Of a DNA stretch of 64,000 bases, positions 33,410 through 42,247 are shown one piece after another. The notes beneath the pieces are model-generated. The model saw only the letters and a program-made list of their open reading frames with translations. It ran no database searches and was not told the origin of the DNA. Source of the stretch: Bog-756 sp963769905 (GTDB lineage: Bacteria > Actinomycetota > Acidimicrobiia > Acidimicrobiales > RAAP-2). The translations under genes were made by a program, and so were the position numbers. Numbering within the stretch: position 1 is the stretch's first letter; the number at the start of each line of letters is the position of its first letter. The stretch spans positions 2,046,001 through 2,110,000 of the forward strand of contig CAVYNG010000002.1 of NCBI GenBank assembly GCA_963769905.1, written 5' to 3'.

Positions 33410-33763
33410 CGCCACCTCAGTCTTCGTCCTCGTCGCACCCGCGGAGTTGCCGGACGAGACGATAATCGCCACCCTGACACGGGGAGTCGCTACCGGCCGT
33501 CGCAAGTGTGCCTGGGTGCTAGCACGGTATCCGTCGACGATCCTGCTGCGCCGCCCGAACCCGGTGTCTGCGCCGCCTCCCCTGCTCGGCGCGGTCCTTC
33601 CATGCCTGTCTGGTCGACGATCGTGTCGCCGGCGCGGCTTCGATCAGGAATTGGTATCCGAAGAGAGCCGGCCAGAGCGAGAGCGCGAACTGGTCTACGA
33701 GGCGGACCACCGGCGTTCTGGAGGTGGTAGGGACGACGTCCTTCGTGACGTGCGCCGCATACG
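33410..33763. pseudogene. Collapsed, decayed copy of 20,759-22,896 (GDT1-type to GT2-MT region)
   Basis: Four blocks align by eye, in the same order and orientation, with the region 20.8-22.9 kb. 33410-33520 matches 20759-20869 (start of the GDT1-type gene). 33528-33577 matches 21870-21919 (linker of the single-pass protein). 33577-33711 matches 22107-22241 (C-terminal end of the GT2-methyltransferase gene). 33717-33763 matches 22849-22896 (inside the same gene). Identity looks like roughly 80-90 percent per block. About 1.0 kb, 0.19 kb and 0.6 kb between blocks are missing. No reading frame survives. Confidence 0.8.
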
Positions 33764-33943
33764 ATGGAGCAGCAGCGTTCGGCGCGGGAGGCGCGCTTTG
33801 GGCCAGCCCCTGAGGCGATATCCCACCTGGGGCATTCGACCGGATCCGAAAGCCCAGCTCGTCGGACTCGTCCGCCTGGCTCGGTCAATCCCAGCACAAC
33901 CACGCGGCATCGGGCGTGGCAGGCTGCCTGGATGGAAGCCACG

Positions 33944-34609
33944 ATGCCCGAGAACAACGACGACCCGGGCCAGGTCCAGGCTCGATCTTACGAATTGTTC
34001 GCATTTGCCCGTGCCGCGACGGGATTCATGCCTGACGATGAGGGTGAAGCCCTCTTCCGCGCAGCGGTAAGGGCCGGTGACACCTTCGATGGTGCCACTT
34101 TCGTCGAGATCGGCGCCTGGTGTGGCAAGTCAACGGTCTACCTAGGCGCGGCTGCCGAGAAGACCGGCTCGGTGCTCTTCAGCCTGGACCACCATCGCGG
34201 GTCCGAGGAGAATCAGGCCGGCTGGGACCACCACGACTCCAAACTCGTCGACCCAAAGACGGGGCGCATCGACACCCTTCCGTTCTGGCGCCGGACGATC
34301 GTGGACGCCGGTCTCGAGTCCTCGGTGGTCGGTCTCGTGGGCGAGTCGGTAACCGTCAGTTCTCGCTGGCGCACACCGGTGGCCTTCTGTTTCATCGATG
34401 GGGGTCACGGCTCGGAGCCCGCCTGGGCTGACTACCAAGGCTGGGCTCCGGTCGTTGCCAGCGGCGGGTGGCTCGTCATCCACGACGTCTTCCCCGATCC
34501 TTCCGATGGCGGTCGCCCCCCCTACGAGATTTGGCTAGCCGCGCTCGACTCCGGGCAATTCGTTGAAGACGGCGCCTGCGGTTCGTTCCGCGTCCTTAGG
34601 CGGCGTTGA
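33944..34609 (+). CDS. Class I SAM-dependent methyltransferase (Methyltransf_24 type)
   Basis: The 221-residue protein has the SAM-binding loop FVEIGAWCGKSTVYLGAAAE, LFSLDHHRG after strand 2, and FCFIDGGHG plus WLVIHDVFPDP, as in the CmcI/Methyltransf_24 group that often methylates sugars or small molecules in glycan and antibiotic clusters. GGAAG lies 5 nt before the ATG at 33944; an ATG four codons earlier is possible, and longer frames run into the duplication relic. It stands alone on the plus strand between two minus-strand glycan genes. Confidence 0.8.
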   Translation: MPENNDDPGQVQARSYELFAFARAATGFMPDDEGEALFRAAVRAGDTFDGATFVEIGAWCGKSTVYLGAAAEKTGSVLFSLDHHRGSEENQAGWDHHDSKLVDPKTGRIDTLPFWRRTIVDAGLESSVVGLVGESVTVSSRWRTPVAFCFIDGGHGSEPAWADYQGWAPVVASGGWLVIHDVFPDPSDGGRPPYEIWLAALDSGQFVEDGACGSFRVLRRR

Positions 34610-34812
34610 AGGAGCGGGGGTCGAAGGTTGAAGTCCACTTAGCTGTCCTCTCTCCGAGTGACCCCCACACCTGGGATATCCGCGCCCAGATAGACATGGC
34701 GGCGCAATGTTCTCGTGAGGCGCCGACTCGCACGAGGAGGCGCGCGACTGCGACGAATGCGTCGCTAACTCGGGGAGACACGCCCTTGGAGTGCGAGATT
34801 CCCGGACAACGC

Positions 34813-36902
34813 TCAGTGGGCGGCGAGAAGGCTGGTGCACAGCGGCGTTGCCGACGCAGGGGTCGAGACCCTCCTTAGGGTGATCGCCGGCGAAGCCGCA
34901 CTGGGGCCGCCGTGGATAACAGCCGGCGCACCTGCCGCCATGGCATTGCTGTATAACAACTTGCCGTCGAGGGATAGCTTCAGCGAATGCTTGTAGATAT
35001 CGCTCAGTATCCCAATGCGCGCAGTCGAACTAATGCTGATCTTCTCGTGCCTGCTCGTTCCGGGAAACTGAGGGTCTCGAACGGTGAGCCAGACTGAGAC
35101 GTCCTTCGAACCGTTCGCCGTTGAGTGAATGAGGACCGAAGTCGCGCCAATTGTAGCTGCGACGATCCCACGTTCCGACGGCGGATCCGGGGGACCAAAG
35201 GTGGCGTCCAGCAGATTGGCGTATCCCTTGCCTTCCTCCACCGGCAGCCAGTTGAGGTGCAGGGTCTCCCCGAAGGGCTCATGGATGGGACGCTCGCCGT
35301 TCGAGAGATAGAGCGCGTTGCAGTCACCGGCGACGAAGAGCGAGTCCGCAGGCGCCCAAGCAGGCAGCTGGTCGCCGCGCAGGACGCGGTCCGAGGGCGG
35401 ACTTCCCAGGACGTTGCCGAAGCTCCTCTGCGCCTCGATATAGCGCGTTGCCTGAGCAGAAGTCCAGTCGAAGTTGGGGCCGATCGCGATAGCCACATTC
35501 GCAACGATTTCGAACACAGCGAGCGCGAGGATCACGGCGGATAAAGACAACCAGACTCTCCGGGACCGCCCGACCACCTTCGACCACAGGAAGACCAGTC
35601 CCAATCCGCTGGCCAGGAACAGGAAGGGAAGGAAGTCACCGAGATAGCGATTGGTTACGGTGCCGTAGAAGAGCACCGCGCCAGTCCCGACCGCGGCTGC
35701 GACGAGCAACAGCCTTAGCATGGCAACGACGGGATCGACGTACCGTCGCACGGCACCCACCACCGCCATGAAGGCGAGCCCGACCAGCAACGGCATCGAG
35801 GTCAGCACGCTGGACGAGCGCTCGAGAAAAAAGAAGTCCACGCCGCCGATGGCCGCAGGAGGTCCTGCGGGGAGCGTGATGAAGGGAAAGTATCCGGTGA
35901 AGCGCACTCCTGTCGGTCCGAGATACGACCACAGGTTGGTCGGGAAGTACAGCGGGCTGAAGTACTCGCCGCCATTGATCTGATTCTGGTGGAGGACATG
36001 GAAATCCACGTACTCCTTGACCGCCTGCCCAACGAGAACGCCTGATTTCGCCCAGCTCACCACGCATCCGGCGAGGAGAGCCAGTGCCGCGATGCCTGCC
36101 ATCGCTCGCCACCAGCTTCGCTGTTCGCGCGCGGAACGGCTGAACGCGAACCACAACGCAACGAGTACCGCCCCGAGGATGCAAGCGTACCCTTCCACGG
36201 CCCGTGTCAGCGCGGTCGCCAGAATGATCAATCCACACACGGTCACACGTTGCCATGAAGGTCGTTCGAGTACCCCAAGCAAAGTGAAGAGAGCTCCCAC
36301 CGACAGGGCGACGCTCCAGGCCTTGTCTTCGGAGAAAACCCAGGGATTCGCTCCGAGGTAGATGAGCACCGATCCGCCTAACTGCGCGGCGATGAGAATG
36401 CCGAAGGTGGCAGCCTCAGCTCGGCCCATCAACGCCTCCCCGCGCACCATGACCCGGGTCCTCCAGATGAGCATCGAGGTGAACGTCCCGGTCAGAAGCC
36501 AAGCGAGTAAGAGAGAACAGCCCGTCAGCTTCCCGTCTAGGGAATGGGTGAACAAGAAGATCGGAATGCGCAGCATCGACGGAAAGAGGCCGAAATACGT
36601 GTACGTGTGTCCCTTGTAGAGAAATCCTTCCAGGCCGAGGCTCCCCGCCGGGACGTAGAGGTGGCCGGACATGATGGCCCTCGCCTGCAAATCGTAGAAA
36701 TTGCCGCGTACGCAGGCTGGTAGGCGGTTCGCAACAGGCTCGGGCCGCCGTTCCAGAGAACGGAGAGCACCCAGCAATACGGAACGGCGACAACGGCCAT
36801 TCCGACTAGCGCAGCCGTGACGAATCTCCGCCGGCTGGTTCGATACGCGGAAACGGAGTCCGCTACGGGCGCCTGCTCCGCCCGCGCAGTCAGAACCGCC
36901 AT
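34813..36902 (-). pseudogene. GT-C-like membrane protein with single-base frameshift near the N-terminus
   Basis: A start at 36902 gives a normal N-terminus with one membrane helix (TAALVGMAVVAVPYCWVLSVLW) up to AYQPAYA, after which the frame is lost. The adjacent frame continues as NFYDLQARAIMSGHLYVPAGSLG, followed by about ten helices and an exported C-terminal domain to 34813. The join needs one extra base near 36,705. The NFYDLQARA...HLYVP...GKTYTYFGLFPS-type block is conserved in large actinobacterial membrane proteins that look like GT-C glycosyltransferases. The whole protein would be about 696 residues. The break may be real decay or a base-calling error. Confidence 0.75.
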
Positions 36903-37259
36903 GAGTGTCCGAAGATCCCCGGATCGAGAGAACCTGCCACCGCTGCGGGGAACGTCGCTCCTCGACTAGGGCGGTGACCAAAGCTCCTCACCGAACCTCC
37001 GCTCCTGCCATTTTTGGATCGCTGCGAAGAGTACCTTGCCGAGCGAATGGCGCGACCCCAGTGCATGTCAGATCGCCGTTGTGTTCGCGGCGCCACGAAG
37101 GGTGAGCAAAGCTGAGACGAGGCGCACAGTCTGCGGAAACGAGAATGCAGGACAGTCCGCAAACGGGTCGTCAGCACCTAGAGCGGTCGTTCGCAACTGT
37201 TCTCCGAGACACGGTGACAGGCTGGCCGATCATCTTGGTTCGGCGAGAACGGCGCTCGC
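36903..37259. other. Intergenic region without recognisable gene
   Basis: No coding sequence, RNA gene or repeat was supported in these 357 nt. It separates the frameshifted membrane-protein gene from the 3' end of the GT4-methyltransferase-barrel operon, both on the minus strand. Confidence 0.4.
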
Positions 37260-38342
37260 CTAAGTCGGAAGGGCGGGTTCGACCGGTGCCTCGGGTGCGG
37301 GCTCGGTCAGGTCGAGGTGGCTCGGGAGACCCTCACCCCGGAAAAGCCCCGAAGCGGGCGTGGTGCGGCTGAGCGCGTCGGCTGCGAGGATCATCGCACC
37401 CGCGGTGTACGACGAGCGCTCGAGCGGCGGGTAGGTCGCCTCCTCCGGGTAGACCATGCCGGTCCAGTAGGAGCCGTCGGCGTTCCGCAGGTCCTGGACC
37501 CACGTGAGCAGTTCGAGGGCGGCGCCGTCGAGACCCAGCGCGTCGAGGGCGAGAACGCACTCGGCCGTTTCGGCGGCCGTCACCCACTCGCCGGTCGAGA
37601 CGCAGCGCACCCCGCGACCGTCGAGGACGAAGGTGGACCATGACTGGAGGATCCGGCTGCGGGCCGCCGTTCCGGTCAGCGCGCCCGAAAGGACCGGGTA
37701 GTACCAGTCCATGGCGAACTCGGCCTTCGGCGCGAACGCCTCGGGTGCGTGCGCGACGGCATGGGCGAGGCGGCCCGCGGCGAATTCCCAGTCGGGGCGC
37801 TCGTGACCGAGCCGCTCCGCGCAGGCGATGGCACATCGGAGACTGTGGTAGATCGACGAGGACCCGGTGAGGAGGGCGTACTCCTCCGGACGGCCGGCAG
37901 GGTCGAGCGACCACCGGATCGAACCGTCGAGGAGCTGCCACCGCAGGACGAAGTCGACTCCGGCCTCGACGGCCGGCCAGAGCTCCTCGAGGCCGACCAC
38001 GTCGCCGGTCGAGACGTAGCGGTGCCAGGCACCCGTCGCCAGGTAGGCGCACACGTTGGTGTCGAGCCGAGGGTCCTTGACTCCGGTGGTCAGGTAGTAG
38101 TTGAACCAGCTCCCGTCGGGCAGCTGCGTGTCGAGGAGCCATCGGTAGGCGCGATCCGCGGGTTCGTCCATGCCGGCCGCGGTGAGGGCCATCGCGGCCT
38201 CGACGTGGTTCCACGGGTCGCAGTGACCGCCGGGAAACCACGGGATCATCCCGTCGGGTCGCTGCAAGGACGCGATCGCCTCGGCCGTAGCCAGGACGTC
38301 CGCGGCGGTGAGGACCCCCGGTATCTCCGGGACCGACCTCAC
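37260..38342 (-). CDS. Alpha/alpha-barrel protein (annotated prenyltransferase-like in actinobacteria)
   Basis: The 360-residue protein consists of repeated helical hairpins with tryptophan- and Gly-rich turns (QRPDGMIPWFPGGHCDPWNHVE, TQLPDGSWFNYY, NADGSYWTGMVYP), the look of an alpha/alpha-toroid as in squalene cyclase/prenyltransferase repeats and some glycoside hydrolases. DPWNHVEAAM and MDWYYPVL are conserved-looking. It has no signal peptide. Its GTG overlaps the methyltransferase stop (GTGA), so it is the third gene of a GT4-methyltransferase-barrel operon. The true activity is unknown; it could be a hydrolase or cyclase acting on the glycosylated product. Confidence 0.75.
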   Translation of the reverse strand: MRSVPEIPGVLTAADVLATAEAIASLQRPDGMIPWFPGGHCDPWNHVEAAMALTAAGMDEPADRAYRWLLDTQLPDGSWFNYYLTTGVKDPRLDTNVCAYLATGAWHRYVSTGDVVGLEELWPAVEAGVDFVLRWQLLDGSIRWSLDPAGRPEEYALLTGSSSIYHSLRCAIACAERLGHERPDWEFAAGRLAHAVAHAPEAFAPKAEFAMDWYYPVLSGALTGTAARSRILQSWSTFVLDGRGVRCVSTGEWVTAAETAECVLALDALGLDGAALELLTWVQDLRNADGSYWTGMVYPEEATYPPLERSSYTAGAMILAADALSRTTPASGLFRGEGLPSHLDLTEPAPEAPVEPALPT

Positions 38343-39130
38343 GACCCGGCTCCCTGCGCCGCCCCCACCAATTCCCTCGTGACCGGGCGTGCCGGCCTGG
38401 ATGCGCCCCGGTCCACCGGCGGTTTCGCGAGATACACGACCAGGCTCTTGCCGACGAGCGGGTTGAGGACCCGCTCCGCGTACCGGGTGACCTTCGGCGC
38501 CTTCTCGATGTCCCAGACGAGCAACCGGTGGTACGCCGCGACGGCCGGGTGGTCGTCGTTGGCGGGGCCGACGAGACACCGCAGCCACCAGTAGGGCGCG
38601 TGAAGGCCGTGGGCATGGTGGCTCCCCGTCGGCTCGAGACCGGCCCCCTTGAGCCGCGCGACCAGCTCGCCGTGCCGGTAGATCCGCACGTGCCCACCGG
38701 GCACCTCGTGGTAGGCGTCGGAGAGGGCCCAGTTGACGAACTCCGGTCCACAGCGCGGGACGGTCACGGCCATCGTCCCGCCCGGGCGGAGAACACGGGC
38801 CAGCTCGGTCATGGCGGCGCAGTCGTCGGGGATGTGCTCGAGGATCTCGGACGCGATGACCCGGTCGAAGCTCGCGGTCGCGAACGGGAGGGAGAGCGCG
38901 TCACCCTGGACCGACCCGACCCGCGCGCGCTCCGCGTCGAGCTCGCCGGCCTCGGCCATCGCGCCGAGGGTGTCGCGGACCGAGCGGACCTCGTCGGCAC
39001 CGGCGTCGAGGGCCACCACCTCGGCGCCGAGCCGAGCCGCCTGGTAGGCGTGGCGTCCGAAGCCGCAGCCGAGATCGAGGAGGCGGTCCCCCGGGCGGAC
39101 CCCGAGCCGTTCGTACTCGACGGTCAGCAC
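38339..39130 (-). CDS. Class I SAM-dependent methyltransferase
   Basis: The 263-residue methyltransferase shows LLDLGCGFGRHAYQAARLGAEVVALD (SAM loop and acidic end), FDRVIASEILEHIPDD and LRPGGTMAVTVP, the pattern of the Methyltransf_11 group. The GTG start lies within the last codons of the glycosyltransferase gene (7-nt overlap) and the stop overlaps the next gene, so translation of all three is coupled. A role in methylating a glycosylated lipid or small molecule is inferred from the operon. Confidence 0.85.
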   Translation of the reverse strand: MLTVEYERLGVRPGDRLLDLGCGFGRHAYQAARLGAEVVALDAGADEVRSVRDTLGAMAEAGELDAERARVGSVQGDALSLPFATASFDRVIASEILEHIPDDCAAMTELARVLRPGGTMAVTVPRCGPEFVNWALSDAYHEVPGGHVRIYRHGELVARLKGAGLEPTGSHHAHGLHAPYWWLRCLVGPANDDHPAVAAYHRLLVWDIEKAPKVTRYAERVLNPLVGKSLVVYLAKPPVDRGASRPARPVTRELVGAAQGAGS

Positions 39131-40513
39131 GGCACCGTCTCCCGGCGAGCGCGGACCGGGGCGTCGCGCCGCGCCTCCTCGAGCAGCGCCTGGTACTCGT
39201 CCGCGGTCCCGGCCGCGGTGACCGGCCAGGTGTAGCGCCCGAGCACCCGTTCGCGCCCGGCGGCACCGAGCCGGCGCCGGAGGTCCGCGTCGTCGAGGAG
39301 CCGGCCGATCGCCGCGGCGAGCGCGCCGGGGTCGTCGGGGGGCACGAGCAGTCCGGTCTCGCCGTCGGTGCCGACCACTTCGGGCAGCGCCCCCGCGGTC
39401 GTCGCCACCAGCGAGACGCCGCAGGCCATGGCCTCGATGGCCGGGAGGGAGAACCCCTCGTAGAGGGAGGGCACGACGGCGACCTCCGCTTGTGCGTAGT
39501 TCCGAGCCAGCTCGTCGTCGGTGATCCCCGAGACACAGCGGACGATGGGTCCGAGCCCGAACCGTTCGATGGCCCGGCGCCACGCGCCCCTCGGGACGCG
39601 GGTTGCCGATCACCACCAGTTCGACGTCACGCTCGGTGCGCAGCTTGGCCACCGCCTCGAGCAGGGGCACCAGTCCTTTCATCGGGACGTCGGAGGAAGA
39701 GGTGACCATGATCCGCCCCGGCACCGGATGTACGTCGTCGCGGGGCCGGAACACCGTGTGGTCCACGCCGACCGGCACCACGGTCATCCGAGAAGCCTCG
39801 ACACCCATCTGCGCGGCGATGTCCTCCTTCGAGGACTCCGACACGGTCACCACCCGCGGAAGGGCGCGTGCCACCTTCACCTGCATGCGCAGGAAGCCGA
39901 ACCACCGCAGCTGAGTCAGGTACTGCCACGGGTTCGAGGCATGGCTGAGCGCGAGTTGACGGTCGACGGTGATCGGGTGGTGCAGGGTCGTGAGCAACGG
40001 CCAACCGTCGTCGATCATTCCGAGGATGCCGTTGCCGAGGCACTGGTTGTCGTGGACGAGGTCGAAGTCGTCGAGCCGTCCCGCGAGCAGTCGGCGCGCG
40101 CGGAGGGAGAAGGTCCACGGCTCGGGAAAACCCGCCGAGCACATCACCGCGAACTCCAGGGCCGCGATGGACGTCGGGTGGAGGTTGGCGAATTCGCGGA
40201 CATGGGGGATGCGGAACGGATCGGGCTCGCGGTAGAGATCGAGGCTCGGCACGGGCGTGAAACCGACTCCGTCGTCGACCTCGGGCCAGGGCTGGCCTGC
40301 GAAGACCTCGACCGAGTGGCCGAGCGCGACCAACTCACGGGTCAGGTGGCGGGTGTAGACGCCCTGCCCGCCACAGCGCGGGTTCCCGCGGTAGACGAGG
40401 AAGGCGATGCGCAGCCCACCGTCGGCGGCCTCGCCGGGTGCGATGCGCTCGGGAACCGGGGGAGGTGCGGAGGGACCCTTGACCTTGTACCGCCGCAGCC
40501 CGAAACTAGGCAT
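39124..40513 (-). pseudogene. GT4 glycosyltransferase gene with one frameshift
   Basis: From the ATG at 40513 the frame encodes a GT-B-fold glycosyltransferase: AFLVYRGNPRCGGQGVYTRHLTREL, HDNQCLG, VVTVSESSKEDIA and VVPVGVDHTVFRP, to VVIGNPRPEG near 39,595. There the frame becomes nonsense. The neighbouring frame continues AWRRAIERFGLGPIVRCVSG, then the GT4 signature PSLYEGFSLPAIEAMACG, to a stop at 39124. Deleting one G from a GGGG run at about 39,587-39,590 restores a protein of about 462 residues. It heads the operon with the methyltransferase and barrel genes. Confidence 0.8.
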
Positions 40514-40867
40514 GGATCCGGGCGGGCAGGCACATGAGCCCCGATCCTCCCGCGCCCCGCCTCTCCTGCGCAAACCCCAAGGAGACCACTCTCCCCCCAC
40601 AGCCTGGGAGATCGCCCCTCCGGCGCCTCAAGATAGGTGCCCGCGATGCCGATCTGAACTCGCCGGGTCCGTCGAGCGAGCCGCATTCGAGCTCCGGACC
40701 CGGCGCCCGCGCCCGCGGAAGTTCACTCCCTCTCACTCCCTCAAGATCGGCGGAGCGACTGCCGATGAGATTTCCGCCAGGCCCGCTGAGCGTCGACCGT
40801 CGTCGCGCTCCGGGCCGGGCGCAATTTTGGGGCCGGTGCAGTTCTGGGGCCGGTGAGCAAGCCCGGG
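40514..40867. other. Intergenic region with small direct repeats
   Basis: No gene was seen in these 354 nt between the aminotransferase 3' end and the GT4 gene. It holds two short tandem repeats: TCACTCCC at 40723-40730 and 40733-40740, and TGGGGCCGGTG at 40828-40838 and 40845-40855. The promoter of the GT4 operon should be here. Confidence 0.4.
40828..40855. repeat. Short direct repeat TGGGGCCGGTG x2
   Basis: Two copies of an 11-mer with a 17-nt period lie just downstream of the aminotransferase gene on the minus strand. No function is evident. Confidence 0.5.
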
Positions 40868-42247
40868 TCAGGATCCGGTGTAGTGCCGATCGGCGAGCGC
40901 CAGCACCTCGTCGAGGATCGCGAGACCCTCCTCGGCCTCCTCGGCGGTCACCGTGCAGGGCGGGACCACGTGGAGTCGGTTGTAGTTGGTGAACGGGAGC
41001 AGTCCCCGGGCGCGGCAGGCGGCGGTGAGCTCGTCCATCGCCGGGCTCGACCCGCCGTACGGAGCGAGCGGCTCCTTGGTCGCACGGTCGGTGACGAGCT
41101 CGACCGCCCAGAACACACCCATTCCGCGCACGTCGCCGACGACCGGATGGGATGCGGCGAGCTCCTCGAGCCGCGGCCCGAGGACCGTCGAGCCGATCGT
41201 CGCGGCGTGCTCGACGATCTGTTCTCGTTCCATCAGATCGATGGTGGCGACCGCAGCGGCACAGGCGAGCGGATGCCCGGAATAGGTGAGACCCCCCGGA
41301 TAGGGACGCTCGGCGAAGGTCTCGACGATGGGCGCGGCGACGACGACGCCGCCCAGAGGCACGTAGCCCGAGTTGACCCCCTTGGCGAAGGTGATGAGGT
41401 CGGGGGTCACGTCCCAGTGGTCGACCGCGAACCACTTGCCGCAGCGCCCGAACCCGCACATCACCTCGTCGGCGATCAAGACGATTCCGTGCCGGTCGCA
41501 GAGCGCCCGCACGCCGGAGAGGTAGCCGGGCGGCGGCGGCATGATCCCCGACGTGCCCGGCACCGTCTCGAGGATGACCGCGGCGATGGTGGCGGGACCC
41601 TCGAGGGCGATCACCTGCTCGAGATGGTCGAGCGCGCGCGCCGACTCCTCGCCGGGCGAGCTCGAATGGAACGGCGAGCGGTAGAGGAACGGTCCGAAGA
41701 AATGCTCGACGCCCGCGGTCCCGGTGTCGCTCGGCCACCGACGCGCGTCGCCGGTCAGGTTGATCGCAGTGCCGGTCGCCCCGTGGTACGAGCGGTAGGT
41801 GGCGAGCACCTTGGGACGGCCGGTGTGGAGCCGAGCCATCCGGACGGCGTGCTCGACGGCCTCGGCGCCCGCATTGGTGAAGAAGACCTTGGACCCCTCC
41901 GCGAACCGCGACCGTGCGACGATCCGGCGCGCCGCCTCGCTGCGCTGGTCGTTGGCATACTGGGGCGCGATCGTGCAGAGCCGCGCCGCCTGGTCGCGAA
42001 TGGCCTCGACCACGACCGGGTGCTGGTGGCCGATGTTGGTGTTGACCATCTGCGAGGAGAAGTCGAGGTAGCGGTTGCCCTCGTAGTCCCACACGTAGGA
42101 GCCCTGCGCCCCGGCGAGAACGAGCGGCTGGATCCGCGACTGGGCCGACCACGAATAGAAGACGTACGCACGGTCGAGGTCGTAGACCTCCTTTCCGCGC
42201 ACCGGGTCGGTCGGGGTCGTGCGATCGGTTCGGTCGGTCGAGGTCAT
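40868..42247 (-). CDS. Class III omega-aminotransferase (PLP-dependent)
   Basis: The 459-residue fold-type I aminotransferase has NTNIGHQHPVVVEAI, FFTNAGAEAVEHAVRMAR, YRSYHGATG, LIADEVMCGFGR and the PLP-lysine motif LITFAKGVNSGYVPLGGV. Such enzymes move an amino group from an omega-amine (beta-alanine, taurine, GABA or similar) to a 2-oxo acid. The gene overlaps the aldehyde dehydrogenase stop (TGATG), so the pair probably works in sequence: amine to semialdehyde, then oxidation to an acyl-CoA. Beta-alanine to malonate semialdehyde to acetyl-CoA is the most likely route, but the substrate is not proven by sequence. Confidence 0.85.
   Translation of the reverse strand: MTSTDRTDRTTPTDPVRGKEVYDLDRAYVFYSWSAQSRIQPLVLAGAQGSYVWDYEGNRYLDFSSQMVNTNIGHQHPVVVEAIRDQAARLCTIAPQYANDQRSEAARRIVARSRFAEGSKVFFTNAGAEAVEHAVRMARLHTGRPKVLATYRSYHGATGTAINLTGDARRWPSDTGTAGVEHFFGPFLYRSPFHSSSPGEESARALDHLEQVIALEGPATIAAVILETVPGTSGIMPPPPGYLSGVRALCDRHGIVLIADEVMCGFGRCGKWFAVDHWDVTPDLITFAKGVNSGYVPLGGVVVAAPIVETFAERPYPGGLTYSGHPLACAAAVATIDLMEREQIVEHAATIGSTVLGPRLEELAASHPVVGDVRGMGVFWAVELVTDRATKEPLAPYGGSSPAMDELTAACRARGLLPFTNYNRLHVVPPCTVTAEEAEEGLAILDEVLALADRHYTGS

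Noticed and set aside
39587..39590. Phase variation by slippage at the GGGG run in the GT4 gene
   Set aside because: A run of four is too short for efficient slippage; it is treated as an error or a decay mutation instead.
40514..40867. Possible CRISPR-like or tandem repeat array
   Set aside because: Only two copies each of an 8-mer and an 11-mer, without equal spacers; no cas genes anywhere in the window.
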